Of a stretch of DNA of 64,000 bases, positions 43,852 to 53,232 are shown piece by piece (within the stretch, counting starts at the first letter, position 1; each line of letters opens with the position of its first letter). This DNA is from Lachnospiraceae bacterium (GTDB lineage Bacteria > Bacillota > Clostridia > Lachnospirales > Lachnospiraceae). The notes under the pieces are model-generated. The model saw nothing but the letters and a program-made list of their open reading frames with translations, ran no database searches and had not been told where the DNA came from. Both the position numbers and the translations under genes were made by a program. The stretch is from assembly GCA_017553505.1 (NCBI GenBank), contig JAFZLD010000009.1, positions 84,254 through 148,253 of the forward strand, in the 5' to 3' direction.

Positions 43852-44275
43852 CATAGGACAAATCGAAGAAGGCTTCGTGCTCGACCACATCCGCGCCGGC
43901 GAAAGCCTCGACATATACTATAAGCTCGGTCTTGATAAAATTGACAACACCGTAGCCATCATCAAGAACGTACGAAGCGACAAGATGGGCAAGAAAGACA
44001 TTCTCAAGGTAGAATGTGACGTAGAAATGCTCGACCTTGACGTTCTCGGCTTCATCGACCACAACATCACCGTCAACGTAGTTAAAGGCGGCAAGATTGT
44101 GGAGAAAAAACGCTTAACGCTTCCCAAAGAAATCGTGAACGTAATTAAGTGTAAGAACCCCCGCTGCATCACTTCCATCGAGCAGGAGCTTCCTCACATC
44201 TTTGTGCTCACCGATCCCAAGCACGAAGTCTACAGATGCAAGTACTGCGAAGAGAAAGCAGTTAAGAGAATCTGA
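43844..44275 (+). CDS. pyrI: Aspartate carbamoyltransferase regulatory subunit
   Basis: A 143-residue regulatory chain. The N-terminal allosteric domain binds nucleotides, and the C-terminal zinc domain is marked by CKNPRC and CKYC (four Cys). It assembles with PyrB into the dodecameric holoenzyme. Length is slightly under the E. coli protein. A terminator follows within 40 bp. Confidence 0.95.
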   Translation: MLNIGQIEEGFVLDHIRAGESLDIYYKLGLDKIDNTVAIIKNVRSDKMGKKDILKVECDVEMLDLDVLGFIDHNITVNVVKGGKIVEKKRLTLPKEIVNVIKCKNPRCITSIEQELPHIFVLTDPKHEVYRCKYCEEKAVKRI

Positions 44276-44306
44276 CGCGACAACCGCGCAGCGTAAACAG
44301 AAACAT

Positions 44307-44345
44307 AAAAGCGACCCGGTCCAATCACCGAGTCGCTTTCTTTGG
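44307..44345. terminator. Terminator between pyrI and the EpsG-like gene
   Basis: AAAAGCGACcCGGT and ACCGaGTCGCTTT form the stem, followed by CTTTGG. A-run and T-run on opposite sides may allow use by both convergent genes. Confidence 0.75.
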
Positions 44346-44373
44346 CTCAAATTCAGTTTCGTCGCCGACCGGA

Positions 44374-45474
44374 TTACGTAAATAACCACGTAAGGTACGG
44401 CAAGAACATAATATAATCCCTGTATCCGCGCACCAGAAATACCAGATAATACCCCACATACGCCGTCGACACAAGCGCCGTCCAGATAATCCGCTTCTTC
44501 TTATCCTCGATGTTCATAAGCACCATTGGAATCAGGAACACGTGCCCGAGCACCATATAATAGCAGATTCGCGAAAGCTCCGGGATATACGTTCCGAAGC
44601 AATACAGCACCAGCGCGAACAGGTTCAGGTTAAAGAGCATATACGCTTTTTTATTGCTCTTAACATACTTAAAGAATATAAGGCACAACACCAGCACCGC
44701 GCCGCACTTGGCCATGTTCATGTACGACACCGAACCTGTATCCAGTATCGCATCACCCTCATAGAAGGGGTAGAACTTAAACAGCAGCCATCTTATAGGC
44801 TTCTCGCCAAAGAAAAGCGCCGCCACAGCCGTGGGAATCATCCAAAGGGTCTTCTTATTCCAACGCAGATAATAAGCGATGATGTACGCCGGAATTACTA
44901 TCAGCGCAGTCTTATGGAACAGTGCTGCGAAGCACACCCACAGTGCAAAGGCCCAGTATTTCTTGTTAAATACATACTTTATGGCATACAGCATAATCGC
45001 GAACACGAAATAATAACGCACGTTACTAAAGCTCATAAAGTAGAATCCGTTTGTAAAGAACACAAACAGCGAGTAAAAGAACCAGTCCGAATTGTCGTAA
45101 AGTCCCTTTATAAAGAACAGGCACGTAAGAAAAGAAAACAGCGCAAACGTAGTCCTGTAATTATCAAGTCCGAAGAGCTTCTGCATGAGTAGGACCGTAT
45201 ACCTGAAGCCTATCTCGTAAGATACCTTGGTCTTACCGCCCGCAATGGCCAGGAACCCGTTTCGGTACTCCCAGTAGTCGTTACCGATACCGATTCTGAG
45301 CGCCGAGAGCGCGAACATTATCATAAAAATCGCGCACACAAGCACACGGTTTAAATACTCCTGCCTCGAAAGCGTTACCGTGGAAGGTCTTCCCATATTC
45401 TTTTTACAAAGGGAGGTATTCACGTACCGGCCCATAAACAGCACCACCGCTGTTATAAAAAGATATAAAACCAT
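44374..45474 (-). CDS. EpsG-family membrane protein (polysaccharide polymerase-like)
   Basis: A 366-residue polytopic membrane protein with about ten hydrophobic segments. The pattern RIGIGNDYWEYRNGF followed by YEIGFRYTVLLMQKLFG is the hallmark of the EpsG group of Wzy-like polymerases and related membrane proteins. It is the last gene of the polysaccharide operon, 7 bp after the Wzz-like gene. The role is probably repeat-unit polymerisation of an exopolysaccharide or capsule. Confidence 0.85.
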   Translation of the reverse strand: MVLYLFITAVVLFMGRYVNTSLCKKNMGRPSTVTLSRQEYLNRVLVCAIFMIMFALSALRIGIGNDYWEYRNGFLAIAGGKTKVSYEIGFRYTVLLMQKLFGLDNYRTTFALFSFLTCLFFIKGLYDNSDWFFYSLFVFFTNGFYFMSFSNVRYYFVFAIMLYAIKYVFNKKYWAFALWVCFAALFHKTALIVIPAYIIAYYLRWNKKTLWMIPTAVAALFFGEKPIRWLLFKFYPFYEGDAILDTGSVSYMNMAKCGAVLVLCLIFFKYVKSNKKAYMLFNLNLFALVLYCFGTYIPELSRICYYMVLGHVFLIPMVLMNIEDKKKRIIWTALVSTAYVGYYLVFLVRGYRDYIMFLPYLTWLFT

Positions 45475-45481
45475 GCCACAC

Positions 45482-46480
45482 CTATTTGCTGTAATACTTC
45501 TTTATAAGCTTCGCATCCTCGTCCACAAGCACGAAAGCTGCCACATGGGCATTGATGCGACCGAGCTCTTCCAATGTTCTCTCAAGTCTCTTACCGTTAT
45601 GCGCGCCGGCCTTAACAGCCACCACAACGCACTCTGCGTCCTTAAGCATTTCAATCTCTCTGGGATCAACTATCGGATTGGCACAAGGTATGGCCGCGGG
45701 ATTGGCATAAACCTTCACTTCCGAAGCATCTATGCTCTCGTCACCGGGCACAACACACACCCTCGAAAAGCCTCCGAGAATCGCCTTACAATTAGCCTCA
45801 TACTCATTCATCGAAGCCGCACCGAGCGCAGGCACATGGTATCTCTTCTCAAGTGTAGCGGGCACGTAAATCGACGTATCAACCGTCTCACGCACCAAAA
45901 GAACAACAACCGCCGCAAAAAGCCCTACGCAAGCCCCCAGAATTGCCGCAGTCAAAAGCCTGATATTCGAAACGTCCTTGGCCTCTGTCGCCGCCTTTAT
46001 CACCGTTATGGAATTGAATTCCTTCTGTGCTTCGCCGTAAGCCACAACAGCTTCTTCCAACAGTTTATCGCCCTTCAAAGCCTGCTCACGGTCTCGCGAC
46101 TTATACCTTGTATAGAGATATCTTACGTCGGACTCAACACCGGCATAAGAAGCCTCCATAATCGCCTCGCGTGACACAGTGCCGCCGAAGCCCTCTTCAA
46201 GGTAACCCACGAAGAAATCGGTCTTTACCACCTCGCCCCAGGTATACTGGTTAAGGTAGGTGTAATCTCCCGCCGAATCAAGCGTGAAGTCAATATAATA
46301 CATAGTCTCGGCCTGATATGTACGACCATTGCCAAAGCAGAGCTTAGACATATAGTACACCGCACCAATCAACACAAAGCCCGCAAGCGCACTCACCGGA
46401 AGAATCCATATCTTCTTAAGCATTTTAAGCCAAAACAATCTGTAATCCACAGGCTCTCTTGCGTAATCACATTCCCACAT
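45482..46480 (-). CDS. Wzz-like polysaccharide chain-length protein with kinase-like remnant
   Basis: A 332-residue protein with two membrane segments (about 26-46 and 172-192) flanking an extracellular domain of about 125 residues, the Wzz/CpsC layout. The C-terminal region of about 115 residues (DAECVVVAVKAGAHNGK, then HVAAFVLVDEDAKLI) resembles the end of a bacterial tyrosine-kinase Rossmann domain. However, no Walker A motif is present. It probably controls chain length, with a degenerate, non-catalytic kinase fold attached. Upstream and downstream neighbours are polysaccharide genes. Confidence 0.78.
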   Translation of the reverse strand: MWECDYAREPVDYRLFWLKMLKKIWILPVSALAGFVLIGAVYYMSKLCFGNGRTYQAETMYYIDFTLDSAGDYTYLNQYTWGEVVKTDFFVGYLEEGFGGTVSREAIMEASYAGVESDVRYLYTRYKSRDREQALKGDKLLEEAVVAYGEAQKEFNSITVIKAATEAKDVSNIRLLTAAILGACVGLFAAVVVLLVRETVDTSIYVPATLEKRYHVPALGAASMNEYEANCKAILGGFSRVCVVPGDESIDASEVKVYANPAAIPCANPIVDPREIEMLKDAECVVVAVKAGAHNGKRLERTLEELGRINAHVAAFVLVDEDAKLIKKYYSK

Positions 46481-46505
46481 AAAAGTCCCTCATACAAGAA
46501 TTAAT

Positions 46506-47717
46506 CTAATTAAGTGTCTCGAAAAGTTCCATCGCACGCTCTACCGTTCTGTCCGAATTGTAGTGCTCGTGCTCGCCCCAGCGACCGAGGCCGTAAATAC
46601 CCTTATCCTTCATGTATCCGAGAAGACGCGCCATAACCTCGGGCTTGTCCACGGTATTAAGGGGGTATGTATATTCGTTCTTATAGGATACGCCGGGAAC
46701 CGACTCATCCACTCTGTTAAGATTTGTCTCAAGCCAGTAACCCTTGGAATTCGGGCAGAAATTGTGACGCACCAGAATTCTGTGATATGACTTGTTTTTG
46801 TCAGGATAGTAAATCCAGTGAGCCGCCGTATCAAGGTTCTCGCCCACATATTTAATCTCCGTACCCGTATGCTTAAGCTTGGCTACATCGCCCGCCACCC
46901 ACGACTCGGCATTCTTAATAACAGAAATCGCCGTCCAGGGAATAGTCGTTACGATACAATCAGCCGCATATTCAGTGCCGTCAGAACACTTCACGGTCTT
47001 AGCCTCAACATCAAGCTCAGTCACGCTCTTGCCGCACAGGCACTTGTCTCCCAGTGCCTTGCCCATGCGCTCCCACAGCTCGCCGTAGCCGTATTTCTTG
47101 GGATAATAGAACTCCGCATGACCCGGCTGCGTGCCGTAAGGTTTCTTGTTAAGGCAGCTAAGCAGCGTCTCCTCAAAAGAAACATTCGGAAGCTTATCAA
47201 GCCAGTACGTACCAAGCGAATCAAGCTCGCCACCAAACATCTTGGAATTGTAAGGAAGCATATACTCGGAAGCCACCATATCGCCAAGCTTCCATGTAAT
47301 CCAGTCCACAAATCTCTCGGGCTTAGGAGTACCCAAATTGCAACCCGCAAGCGCAATCGACTTAAGATACTTAACCTGCTCCTCCACCGGCATCTGCCAG
47401 ATATTGGCCTCGAAAGGATGTCCGATTTCGTAAGTACCCATATCGATTCGCGAGTCTCTCTTATACTTGTCCCACTCTTCCTCGGGCATGAACGTAAAAA
47501 GAAACTCATTGACCTTAGGTCTTCTCACATCAAGGAAATGTCCGCCCGCAATATCAAGCGGTGCACCGTCCACGTCTTCGCTTCGGCACAGGCCACCCGT
47601 CACGGATTCTTTCTCCAGTAATAAAAAACTTGTCTCGGGGCACTTTCTCTTCAGTAAATTGGCAAATGTGAGTCCCGCAGGACCGCCGCCCAGTATCAGA
47701 TACTTAACCTTCTCCAT
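46506..47717 (-). CDS. FAD-dependent oxidoreductase in polysaccharide operon
   Basis: A 403-residue flavoprotein of the amine-oxidase/UDP-galactopyranose-mutase-like group. The N-terminal dinucleotide fold is YLILGGGPAGLTFANLL followed by the acidic residue in LLLEKE and GGLCRS. A second FAD segment lies in DGTEYAADCIVTTIPW. The start ATG overlaps the GT2 stop by 1 nt. It could be a sugar mutase or a protoporphyrinogen-oxidase-like protein acting on a lipid-linked sugar; the length is close to that of UGM. Substrate unknown. Confidence 0.75.
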   Translation of the reverse strand: MEKVKYLILGGGPAGLTFANLLKRKCPETSFLLLEKESVTGGLCRSEDVDGAPLDIAGGHFLDVRRPKVNEFLFTFMPEEEWDKYKRDSRIDMGTYEIGHPFEANIWQMPVEEQVKYLKSIALAGCNLGTPKPERFVDWITWKLGDMVASEYMLPYNSKMFGGELDSLGTYWLDKLPNVSFEETLLSCLNKKPYGTQPGHAEFYYPKKYGYGELWERMGKALGDKCLCGKSVTELDVEAKTVKCSDGTEYAADCIVTTIPWTAISVIKNAESWVAGDVAKLKHTGTEIKYVGENLDTAAHWIYYPDKNKSYHRILVRHNFCPNSKGYWLETNLNRVDESVPGVSYKNEYTYPLNTVDKPEVMARLLGYMKDKGIYGLGRWGEHEHYNSDRTVERAMELFETLN

Positions 47718-48406
47718 CAGGCTTTTCCTCTCTTAATCTCGAACATCATGTATTTAAGAAGCTTCTTACCGGTGGCAAAAGCCTTAAAGTGGCTCTCGCC
47801 CGCGAGTCTCGGAAGCTCTGTGGTCGGGAATTCGATTCTCTTTAATTTAAGCTTGTAGCTGCGGCATACCATCTCTATATCCACCGAAGGGCTCATGTCG
47901 GAAATGTCGCAACGCTTGAACGCATCCACCGTCATACCGCGAAATCCGTGAAGTGTATCCCACACGGTATTGCCCTCACGCTTGAATAAAATCTTAGCAA
48001 GAAGTCCGAGACCGATTACGAACCATTTACGGGGCTTAAAGAACTTATCGTCCTCCTCATTGTGAGCGCCCTTCATCATGCGGGAGCCTACCACAAACTG
48101 ATAGCCCTCTTCGTAGTATTCTCTGAACTTGTAAGTGTCCTCAACAGGAATGGTTCCCTTCGGATGATAGAACACAAACGCATCGCAGGTGCAGTGATCG
48201 CAACCGTCCTTGCACGCCTGATTAAGACCCTTGGCACTCTGAGGATATACAGTTATGCCCTGCTCCTTCAGATACTCAACAGTGCCGTCGGTACTGCCGC
48301 CGTCTATGCAGAAAATCTCGTCAAATTTGGATCTGTCAATAAGCGGTACATCATGCTTACAGCCTTCAAGCTCATTCCATGTGATTAAAATCAATGCTAC
48401 AGTCAT
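47717..48406 (-). CDS. GT2 family glycosyltransferase
   Basis: A 229-residue GT-A enzyme of the dolichol-phosphate-mannose-synthase-like group. The N-terminal VALILITWNELEGC and EIFCIDGGSTDGTVEYL are the nucleotide-sugar binding segments. The start at 48406 lies 2 nt from the stop of the membrane gene upstream (TGATATG), and a longer frame overlapping that gene is not favoured. It probably transfers a sugar to a polyprenyl phosphate for the membrane protein encoded upstream. Confidence 0.85.
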   Translation of the reverse strand: MTVALILITWNELEGCKHDVPLIDRSKFDEIFCIDGGSTDGTVEYLKEQGITVYPQSAKGLNQACKDGCDHCTCDAFVFYHPKGTIPVEDTYKFREYYEEGYQFVVGSRMMKGAHNEEDDKFFKPRKWFVIGLGLLAKILFKREGNTVWDTLHGFRGMTVDAFKRCDISDMSPSVDIEMVCRSYKLKLKRIEFPTTELPRLAGESHFKAFATGKKLLKYMMFEIKRGKA

Positions 48407-48407
48407 A

Positions 48408-50099
48408 TCAAGCTCTCTTTTCTTTCTTAGTAATTGCAAGCTTGATAATGTACACAAGCTCGGTTATAAACATCGAATAATACGTGGCGTGGAAGTACAC
48501 CTGCATGCCCGCCGGCATTACAAGCACAATTGCCGCATACTGAACCAGCAATATCAGTAAGAACACGCCAATCGCGGTATTCTCGCGTTTTTTCTTAAAG
48601 TACAACACGGCTTCTTTGACCATGAATATCACAGCCATGAGCGTAATGGCAATCATCATCAGGCTGCGCACATAGAACTTCTTAAGGAACCCGTCACCGT
48701 ACTTCGTGATTGCATTCTCAACAAATCCGGCCACGGTCTTTCTGAAGGTATTATCCTTCCAGATACGCACGCCCGCGTCCGCAATGCATTCAGCCTTTCC
48801 ACTGTCCCAAAGCGGCATAGACATAGACGGAAGCGAATCAATCTCCTCAACTCCCACCGGCGCCACATAATACGGCCACTCCTTTAAATAAAGTGACTGC
48901 ATCCACATGGAGTACTGCGTCTTTAAATAAATCGTCTTGTTATTAAGCACAAGATTGTAAAATCCCTTAACATAAGCGGAAGCCGCCTCATCCGTAGCAT
49001 ACGACTGATTGATATCGGCGCGACCCTTGGAAATATTGTATCGACGATACCCTTCCATTCCATAAAGCCTTACCACATCAATCGGCACAACATCGTCAAT
49101 CGCCTTAAGCGACACATCCGCGCCGGGATAATTAATATTATGATCCTCCGCGTTTAAGATATTCGTAAGAGAAGGGAAAGAATTGATTATAGTATAATCC
49201 TTGCCGTAATACTTCTCATCTCCCGCCTTCTGGGGCCAAAGAATGAGCACGAAAGCCACACACGCTACCAAAGAATACAGCATAACCTTCTTAAAAGAAA
49301 GCTTGTATCCCCAGATTAGCATCGCTATAAACCCGCCGAGTCCGAAGATGATGCCTTCGCTTCTCATAACGCCTATAAAGCCCGCCAGCACAGCGAAAGC
49401 CACATAGAACAACGGCTTACGAACCGTTCCGTCCACAGCATCCATAACCAGCGTGATAGTGAAAAGCATGCATATAATAGCGTAAAGCTCGGTTCTGTAA
49501 GGATCCACAATCATTATATAAGTATTGGGAAGTACAAGAAACAGAAGTGCAAGCCATGCACCTCTGCCTTTAAGCACGGAACTCTTCTTAATCCTATCAA
49601 AAAGATATCCTGCGACAAAGCTTATACCAATCCACTGCACCACGGAAATCGTAATGGGGCTTGGGAAAATCATAAGACATGCCGCATAAATTATGCTAAG
49701 ATACGCCGAATGCCAGTACTCGGGCCACATACGCTTCGCATACGCATACGTAATGTAGTTATCCTCCGAGCGCATCAGCACGTCCGGGTATAAGAACAAT
49801 CCGAACACAATAAGAAGTATAAGAAACAGCACAATACCGCATCTTACGGCACTGCTCTTATTCAAATTCTCAAAAATATTAAACAAAAGCTTCCAAAGCA
49901 GGAAAATCAAAATCGCCGCGAAAATCTTGGCAAGCACATAAAACACGATATGCTCCGCCTTATCGCTGTATGCCGTGCTTCTGGGAATAGCAAGCCTGGT
50001 CGCACTCGTATCGTTGAAAATCAGGATACTTCTTTCAAATATGAACGTTAAAAGAAAATGTATGGCGGGCGGTATTAACCTAATCTGCTTTTTTCCCAT
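48408..50099 (-). CDS. Polytopic membrane protein, GT-C-like
   Basis: A 563-residue protein with about 11-13 hydrophobic segments and one large soluble loop (about 295-430) facing outside. Size and layout suggest a GT-C glycosyltransferase or a polysaccharide-assembly membrane protein, but no family-specific motif was recognised. It is the first gene of the polysaccharide operon and is coupled to the GT2 gene, which fits use of polyprenyl-phosphate sugars as donors. Confidence 0.65.
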   Translation of the reverse strand: MGKKQIRLIPPAIHFLLTFIFERSILIFNDTSATRLAIPRSTAYSDKAEHIVFYVLAKIFAAILIFLLWKLLFNIFENLNKSSAVRCGIVLFLILLIVFGLFLYPDVLMRSEDNYITYAYAKRMWPEYWHSAYLSIIYAACLMIFPSPITISVVQWIGISFVAGYLFDRIKKSSVLKGRGAWLALLFLVLPNTYIMIVDPYRTELYAIICMLFTITLVMDAVDGTVRKPLFYVAFAVLAGFIGVMRSEGIIFGLGGFIAMLIWGYKLSFKKVMLYSLVACVAFVLILWPQKAGDEKYYGKDYTIINSFPSLTNILNAEDHNINYPGADVSLKAIDDVVPIDVVRLYGMEGYRRYNISKGRADINQSYATDEAASAYVKGFYNLVLNNKTIYLKTQYSMWMQSLYLKEWPYYVAPVGVEEIDSLPSMSMPLWDSGKAECIADAGVRIWKDNTFRKTVAGFVENAITKYGDGFLKKFYVRSLMMIAITLMAVIFMVKEAVLYFKKKRENTAIGVFLLILLVQYAAIVLVMPAGMQVYFHATYYSMFITELVYIIKLAITKKEKRA

Positions 50100-50117
50100 A
50101 ACTCTCCTGCTTTAAGC

Positions 50118-51044
50118 TTATTTTTTGTTCTTTTTATTACGACGGCTGTATACGTAAGCCTTCAAATCTTCAAATGCATCCGAAAACATCACGGACTTCA
50201 TGGAAGGGTTGCCAAAGAAAAGGCCTCTCTTAAAGAAATCGCTCGCAGCCTGGTCTTCAAGCTTGTCCCCTCGGTTGACGATAAACTTATCCCTAAGTTC
50301 GGAAAGCTCTTCCTTAATGCTGTCTGCGAACTTGGCGGGAGTCTCTTCCATAGCCTTCTTAACCGCTCTGAATCTAGCATCGATGCTGTCGCCGAGATTG
50401 CCGACCTTCTCGATAGCGTCGTCAATAAACGCATCCTTGTCCGCATCTGCATAGGCGAGGATAACATCCAGTCGCTTCTTTAAGAGGCGTAACTCTTCCT
50501 GAGCCTTCTCCATCTTGATGATGATGGAGCGCAGGTCGAATGCAGCCTTGAAGGACAGTGTAGCGTCTACGATGAAATACACCGAAACAACCGTAACTAT
50601 CAGCACGAGTTCTTTGTACGTCATGTGTTTGGAAAGCGCCGTAATCGGTTCCTGAATCACATAGTCCACAAGGAGCGACAAACCGCCCCAACACACGCTT
50701 GTAAACGCGCATATATGGCCGTTCAGATTCAAAGGCTTGTCCGAGTAATCCCAGTAACGCACCTTGAAAATCGCTTCCATCGCCGCACCCGTGAAATACT
50801 CAAGGATGCTTGCGGATATCATTCCGCCGAAGAAAACTGCCACCGGCCACTTAAGTAACGGCGTACCCACGAGCAACAACGTCATGGCACCGCAACCGTA
50901 AATCGGTATGAACGGTCCTCTTAAGAACCCGCGGTTAACGAATCTCTTCTGATGAAGCGACACCCAAGTGGACTCGATAATCCAGCCGAAAAAACAATAT
51001 GTAAAAAAGAAAAACATTAACTGAAGTGGTGAATAAGGTATCAT
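50118..51044 (-). CDS. PF06541 membrane protein with long C-terminal helical region
   Basis: A 308-residue relative of the protein at 7306-7851. The first 170 residues form about five hydrophobic segments with the family motifs FFGWIIESTW and NRGFLRGPFIPIYGCG. A charged C-terminal region of about 130 residues then forms long helices (KMEKAQEELRLLKKRL, VKKAMEETPAKFADS) and is absent from the shorter paralogue. It starts 11 bp after the GTPase gene at 51056, so it may act with the two GTPases. Function unknown. Confidence 0.78.
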   Translation of the reverse strand: MIPYSPLQLMFFFFTYCFFGWIIESTWVSLHQKRFVNRGFLRGPFIPIYGCGAMTLLLVGTPLLKWPVAVFFGGMISASILEYFTGAAMEAIFKVRYWDYSDKPLNLNGHICAFTSVCWGGLSLLVDYVIQEPITALSKHMTYKELVLIVTVVSVYFIVDATLSFKAAFDLRSIIIKMEKAQEELRLLKKRLDVILAYADADKDAFIDDAIEKVGNLGDSIDARFRAVKKAMEETPAKFADSIKEELSELRDKFIVNRGDKLEDQAASDFFKRGLFFGNPSMKSVMFSDAFEDLKAYVYSRRNKKNKK

Positions 51045-51055
51045 TTCAAATCCTT

Positions 51056-51982
51056 TTAGTTAAAGCTTAGAACCTCATTCTTGGGCTTCTTGGCAGGTGT
51101 TACGCTTACAGCCGTAAGCATGGGGCCTTCGCCCTGATAGCCCGCAAAATATTCCTTGCCAAACTTCGCGGTAATATTGATCCACGTATGGTCTTCAATC
51201 TTTTCGTTGTATTTGCAAGGGAATCCCAGGAACTGAATATCCTCGGCACAGCAAGTCATAACTGCACGACCGGGCACGATAAGACCCTTGGCAAAATTGC
51301 CGGGCACCAATGCACAAGCGGTGAAGCTGATATTCTTGCCGATATATCTGTCCACATTGTCAAGCGCGTCGAGGTACCAGATACCGTAAGTATCATCGGT
51401 AAGTTCGATGGTGTCCTTGGTAACATCGTAAGGAAGCTCTTCCTCGAGAGTCGCGTTAACCTCGCCGTCCTTGTCTTCAAAGACGATTTCAGCGGTCTGA
51501 TTAAGTGCCTTAACGTTACGCTTAAAGCCGGGAAGCTTATCGTAGATACCGTCGCATCTGTTGAAAATAATAAGCTCCGACTTACGCATCATCTCTGCAA
51601 GCAGTGAGCGCATATTTGTGTAGTAAAGTTCAAAAGAAGACGCATCGATAGTGGTAATCTGCTGCTCAAACTTCCAGAAAAGCGGGAGCTTGAAGTTCTT
51701 GTAGTTCCACATACCGTTGTACTCGATGATAACTCTTGCGGGCTTGTATTTCTTGTCAAGCTCGGTAAGGGCTTCAACGGATATTCCGCTCTCATCTTCT
51801 ACGTTAACAAGGATTGTGTTCGTAGCCGATAAGACTCTCTCATCATATTCTTCTTCGCCTTCCTCGCACACTATTAAAAGCGTGGTGCCCTTGGTGCGAA
51901 AGTAAGGCTGTGCCAGCGTGTAATTAATAAACTGGGTCTTTCCGCTGTCCAAAAACCCGTTTATAACAAATACTGATTTCAT
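51056..51982 (-). CDS. COG0523/CobW-type GTPase
   Basis: A 308-residue GTPase related to CobW metallochaperones. The P-loop is NGFLDSGKTQF, an acidic Walker B-like strand is ARVIIEYNGMW, and IFNRCDG is the NKxD-like guanine motif (here Asn-Arg-Cys-Asp). The C-terminal domain (AVMTCCAEDIQFLGFPC) carries Cys residues. It lacks the His-rich tail of the gene upstream, 20 bp away. A partner role in metal insertion or redistribution is inference. Confidence 0.78.
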   Translation of the reverse strand: MKSVFVINGFLDSGKTQFINYTLAQPYFRTKGTTLLIVCEEGEEEYDERVLSATNTILVNVEDESGISVEALTELDKKYKPARVIIEYNGMWNYKNFKLPLFWKFEQQITTIDASSFELYYTNMRSLLAEMMRKSELIIFNRCDGIYDKLPGFKRNVKALNQTAEIVFEDKDGEVNATLEEELPYDVTKDTIELTDDTYGIWYLDALDNVDRYIGKNISFTACALVPGNFAKGLIVPGRAVMTCCAEDIQFLGFPCKYNEKIEDHTWINITAKFGKEYFAGYQGEGPMLTAVSVTPAKKPKNEVLSFN

Positions 51983-52002
51983 GATAAATCCTGCAATCTC
52001 TA

Positions 52003-53151
52003 TTATTTAAGAATCAATTCTTTGATAGCGTCTTCTTTGAGCTCGGAACCGATTACGCAAATCTTACCTGTGTACTCGGGTGCGCCGGGACGAACGTTAA
52101 TCTCGCCGGGAGTGTAGTCAAAGTATACCCACTCAGCGCCTTCGGAAGGAACCATGCCCTTTGCACGAAGCACGTAACCGTACTTGGAGTCGTCCTCAAG
52201 AGCGGTAAGGAATGCTTCAACGGATTCCTTGCTGAATTTCTTGGCAGTCTCCATTCCGATGCTTGTGAATACTTCGTCGGCGTGATGGTGATGATGGTGG
52301 TCGTGATCGTGGCAACCGCAGGAGCACTCTTCGCCGTGGTCATGGTCATGATGATGGTGCTCATGTTCATGTTCATGCTCGTGATCGTGGTCGTGGTGAT
52401 GATGTCCGCATCCGCACTCATCGCCATCATCGTCGTCATCGTCATGATGGTGGTGGTGACCGTGACAGCAACACTCGTCATCGTCGTCATCATCGTGGTG
52501 ATGGTGATGCTCATGCTCTTCCTTGAACTCAGCCATAAGCTCTTCCTCAAAAGAAGAAACCGACTCAAAAGTTTCAAGAATATACTTACCTGTAAGCTCA
52601 TCCCAAGGAGTGGTAACAATCTTCGCATCCTTATTGTGTTCACGAATCATCTCTACTACTTTTTCAAGCTTAGCCTCATCCATGTTCTGGGTACGGCTTA
52701 AAATAATGGTGCCTGCGTGCTCAATCTGGTCGATAAAGAACTCACCGAAGTTCTTCATGTAAATCTTGCATTTGGAAGCATCTACAACAGCTACGGAAGA
52801 ACCGGGCTTAACGCCTGCGCTCTCGCTTGCTTCGATAACTGCTCTCTGAACATCGGAAAGCTTACCTACACCTGAGGGCTCGATAAGGATTCTTTCGGGA
52901 GCGTACTTCTCGATAACTTCAGCAAGAGAAGTTCTGAAGTCACCTACAAGCGAACAGCAGATACATCCCTGATTCATCTCTTTGATTTCAATGCCTGCGT
53001 CCTTAAGAAATCCGCCGTCTACGCCGATTTCGCCGAACTCGTTCTCAATCAATACTACCTTGGTACCCTTAAGGGCCTCGGCCAAAAGCTTCTTGATAAG
53101 AGTAGTCTTACCTGCTCCTAAGAAGCCGGAAATAACATCAATCTGTGTCAT
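52003..53151 (-). CDS. CobW/COG0523 GTPase with very His/Asp-rich metal-binding region
   Basis: A 382-residue G3E-family GTPase. The P-loop is GFLGAGKTTLI, followed by the metal motif CICC (CxCC) in MNQGCICCSLVGDF, and ILIEPSGVGKL near residue 95. Between about residues 213 and 290 lies a stretch that is mostly His and Asp with interspersed Cys, and could bind many Zn, Ni or Cu ions. The C-terminal CobW_C domain is intact. Such proteins are metallochaperones or metal stores. It is first in a group with a second GTPase and a PF06541 protein. TTATGTAAA repeats lie in its upstream gap (53177-53200). Confidence 0.9.
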   Translation of the reverse strand: MTQIDVISGFLGAGKTTLIKKLLAEALKGTKVVLIENEFGEIGVDGGFLKDAGIEIKEMNQGCICCSLVGDFRTSLAEVIEKYAPERILIEPSGVGKLSDVQRAVIEASESAGVKPGSSVAVVDASKCKIYMKNFGEFFIDQIEHAGTIILSRTQNMDEAKLEKVVEMIREHNKDAKIVTTPWDELTGKYILETFESVSSFEEELMAEFKEEHEHHHHHDDDDDDECCCHGHHHHHDDDDDDGDECGCGHHHHDHDHEHEHEHEHHHHDHDHGEECSCGCHDHDHHHHHHADEVFTSIGMETAKKFSKESVEAFLTALEDDSKYGYVLRAKGMVPSEGAEWVYFDYTPGEINVRPGAPEYTGKICVIGSELKEDAIKELILK

Positions 53152-53232
53152 AATACTTAAAAACCTCCTATATGTGTAACTTATGTAAACTATTTATGTA
53201 AAGCAGTACAAAATTGCATGCGCTGTTTTCTT

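Noticed and set aside
52053-52643. 196-codon frame overlapping the His-rich GTPase
   Set aside because: Met/Thr repeats are the frame-shifted reading of the His/Asp codon tract.
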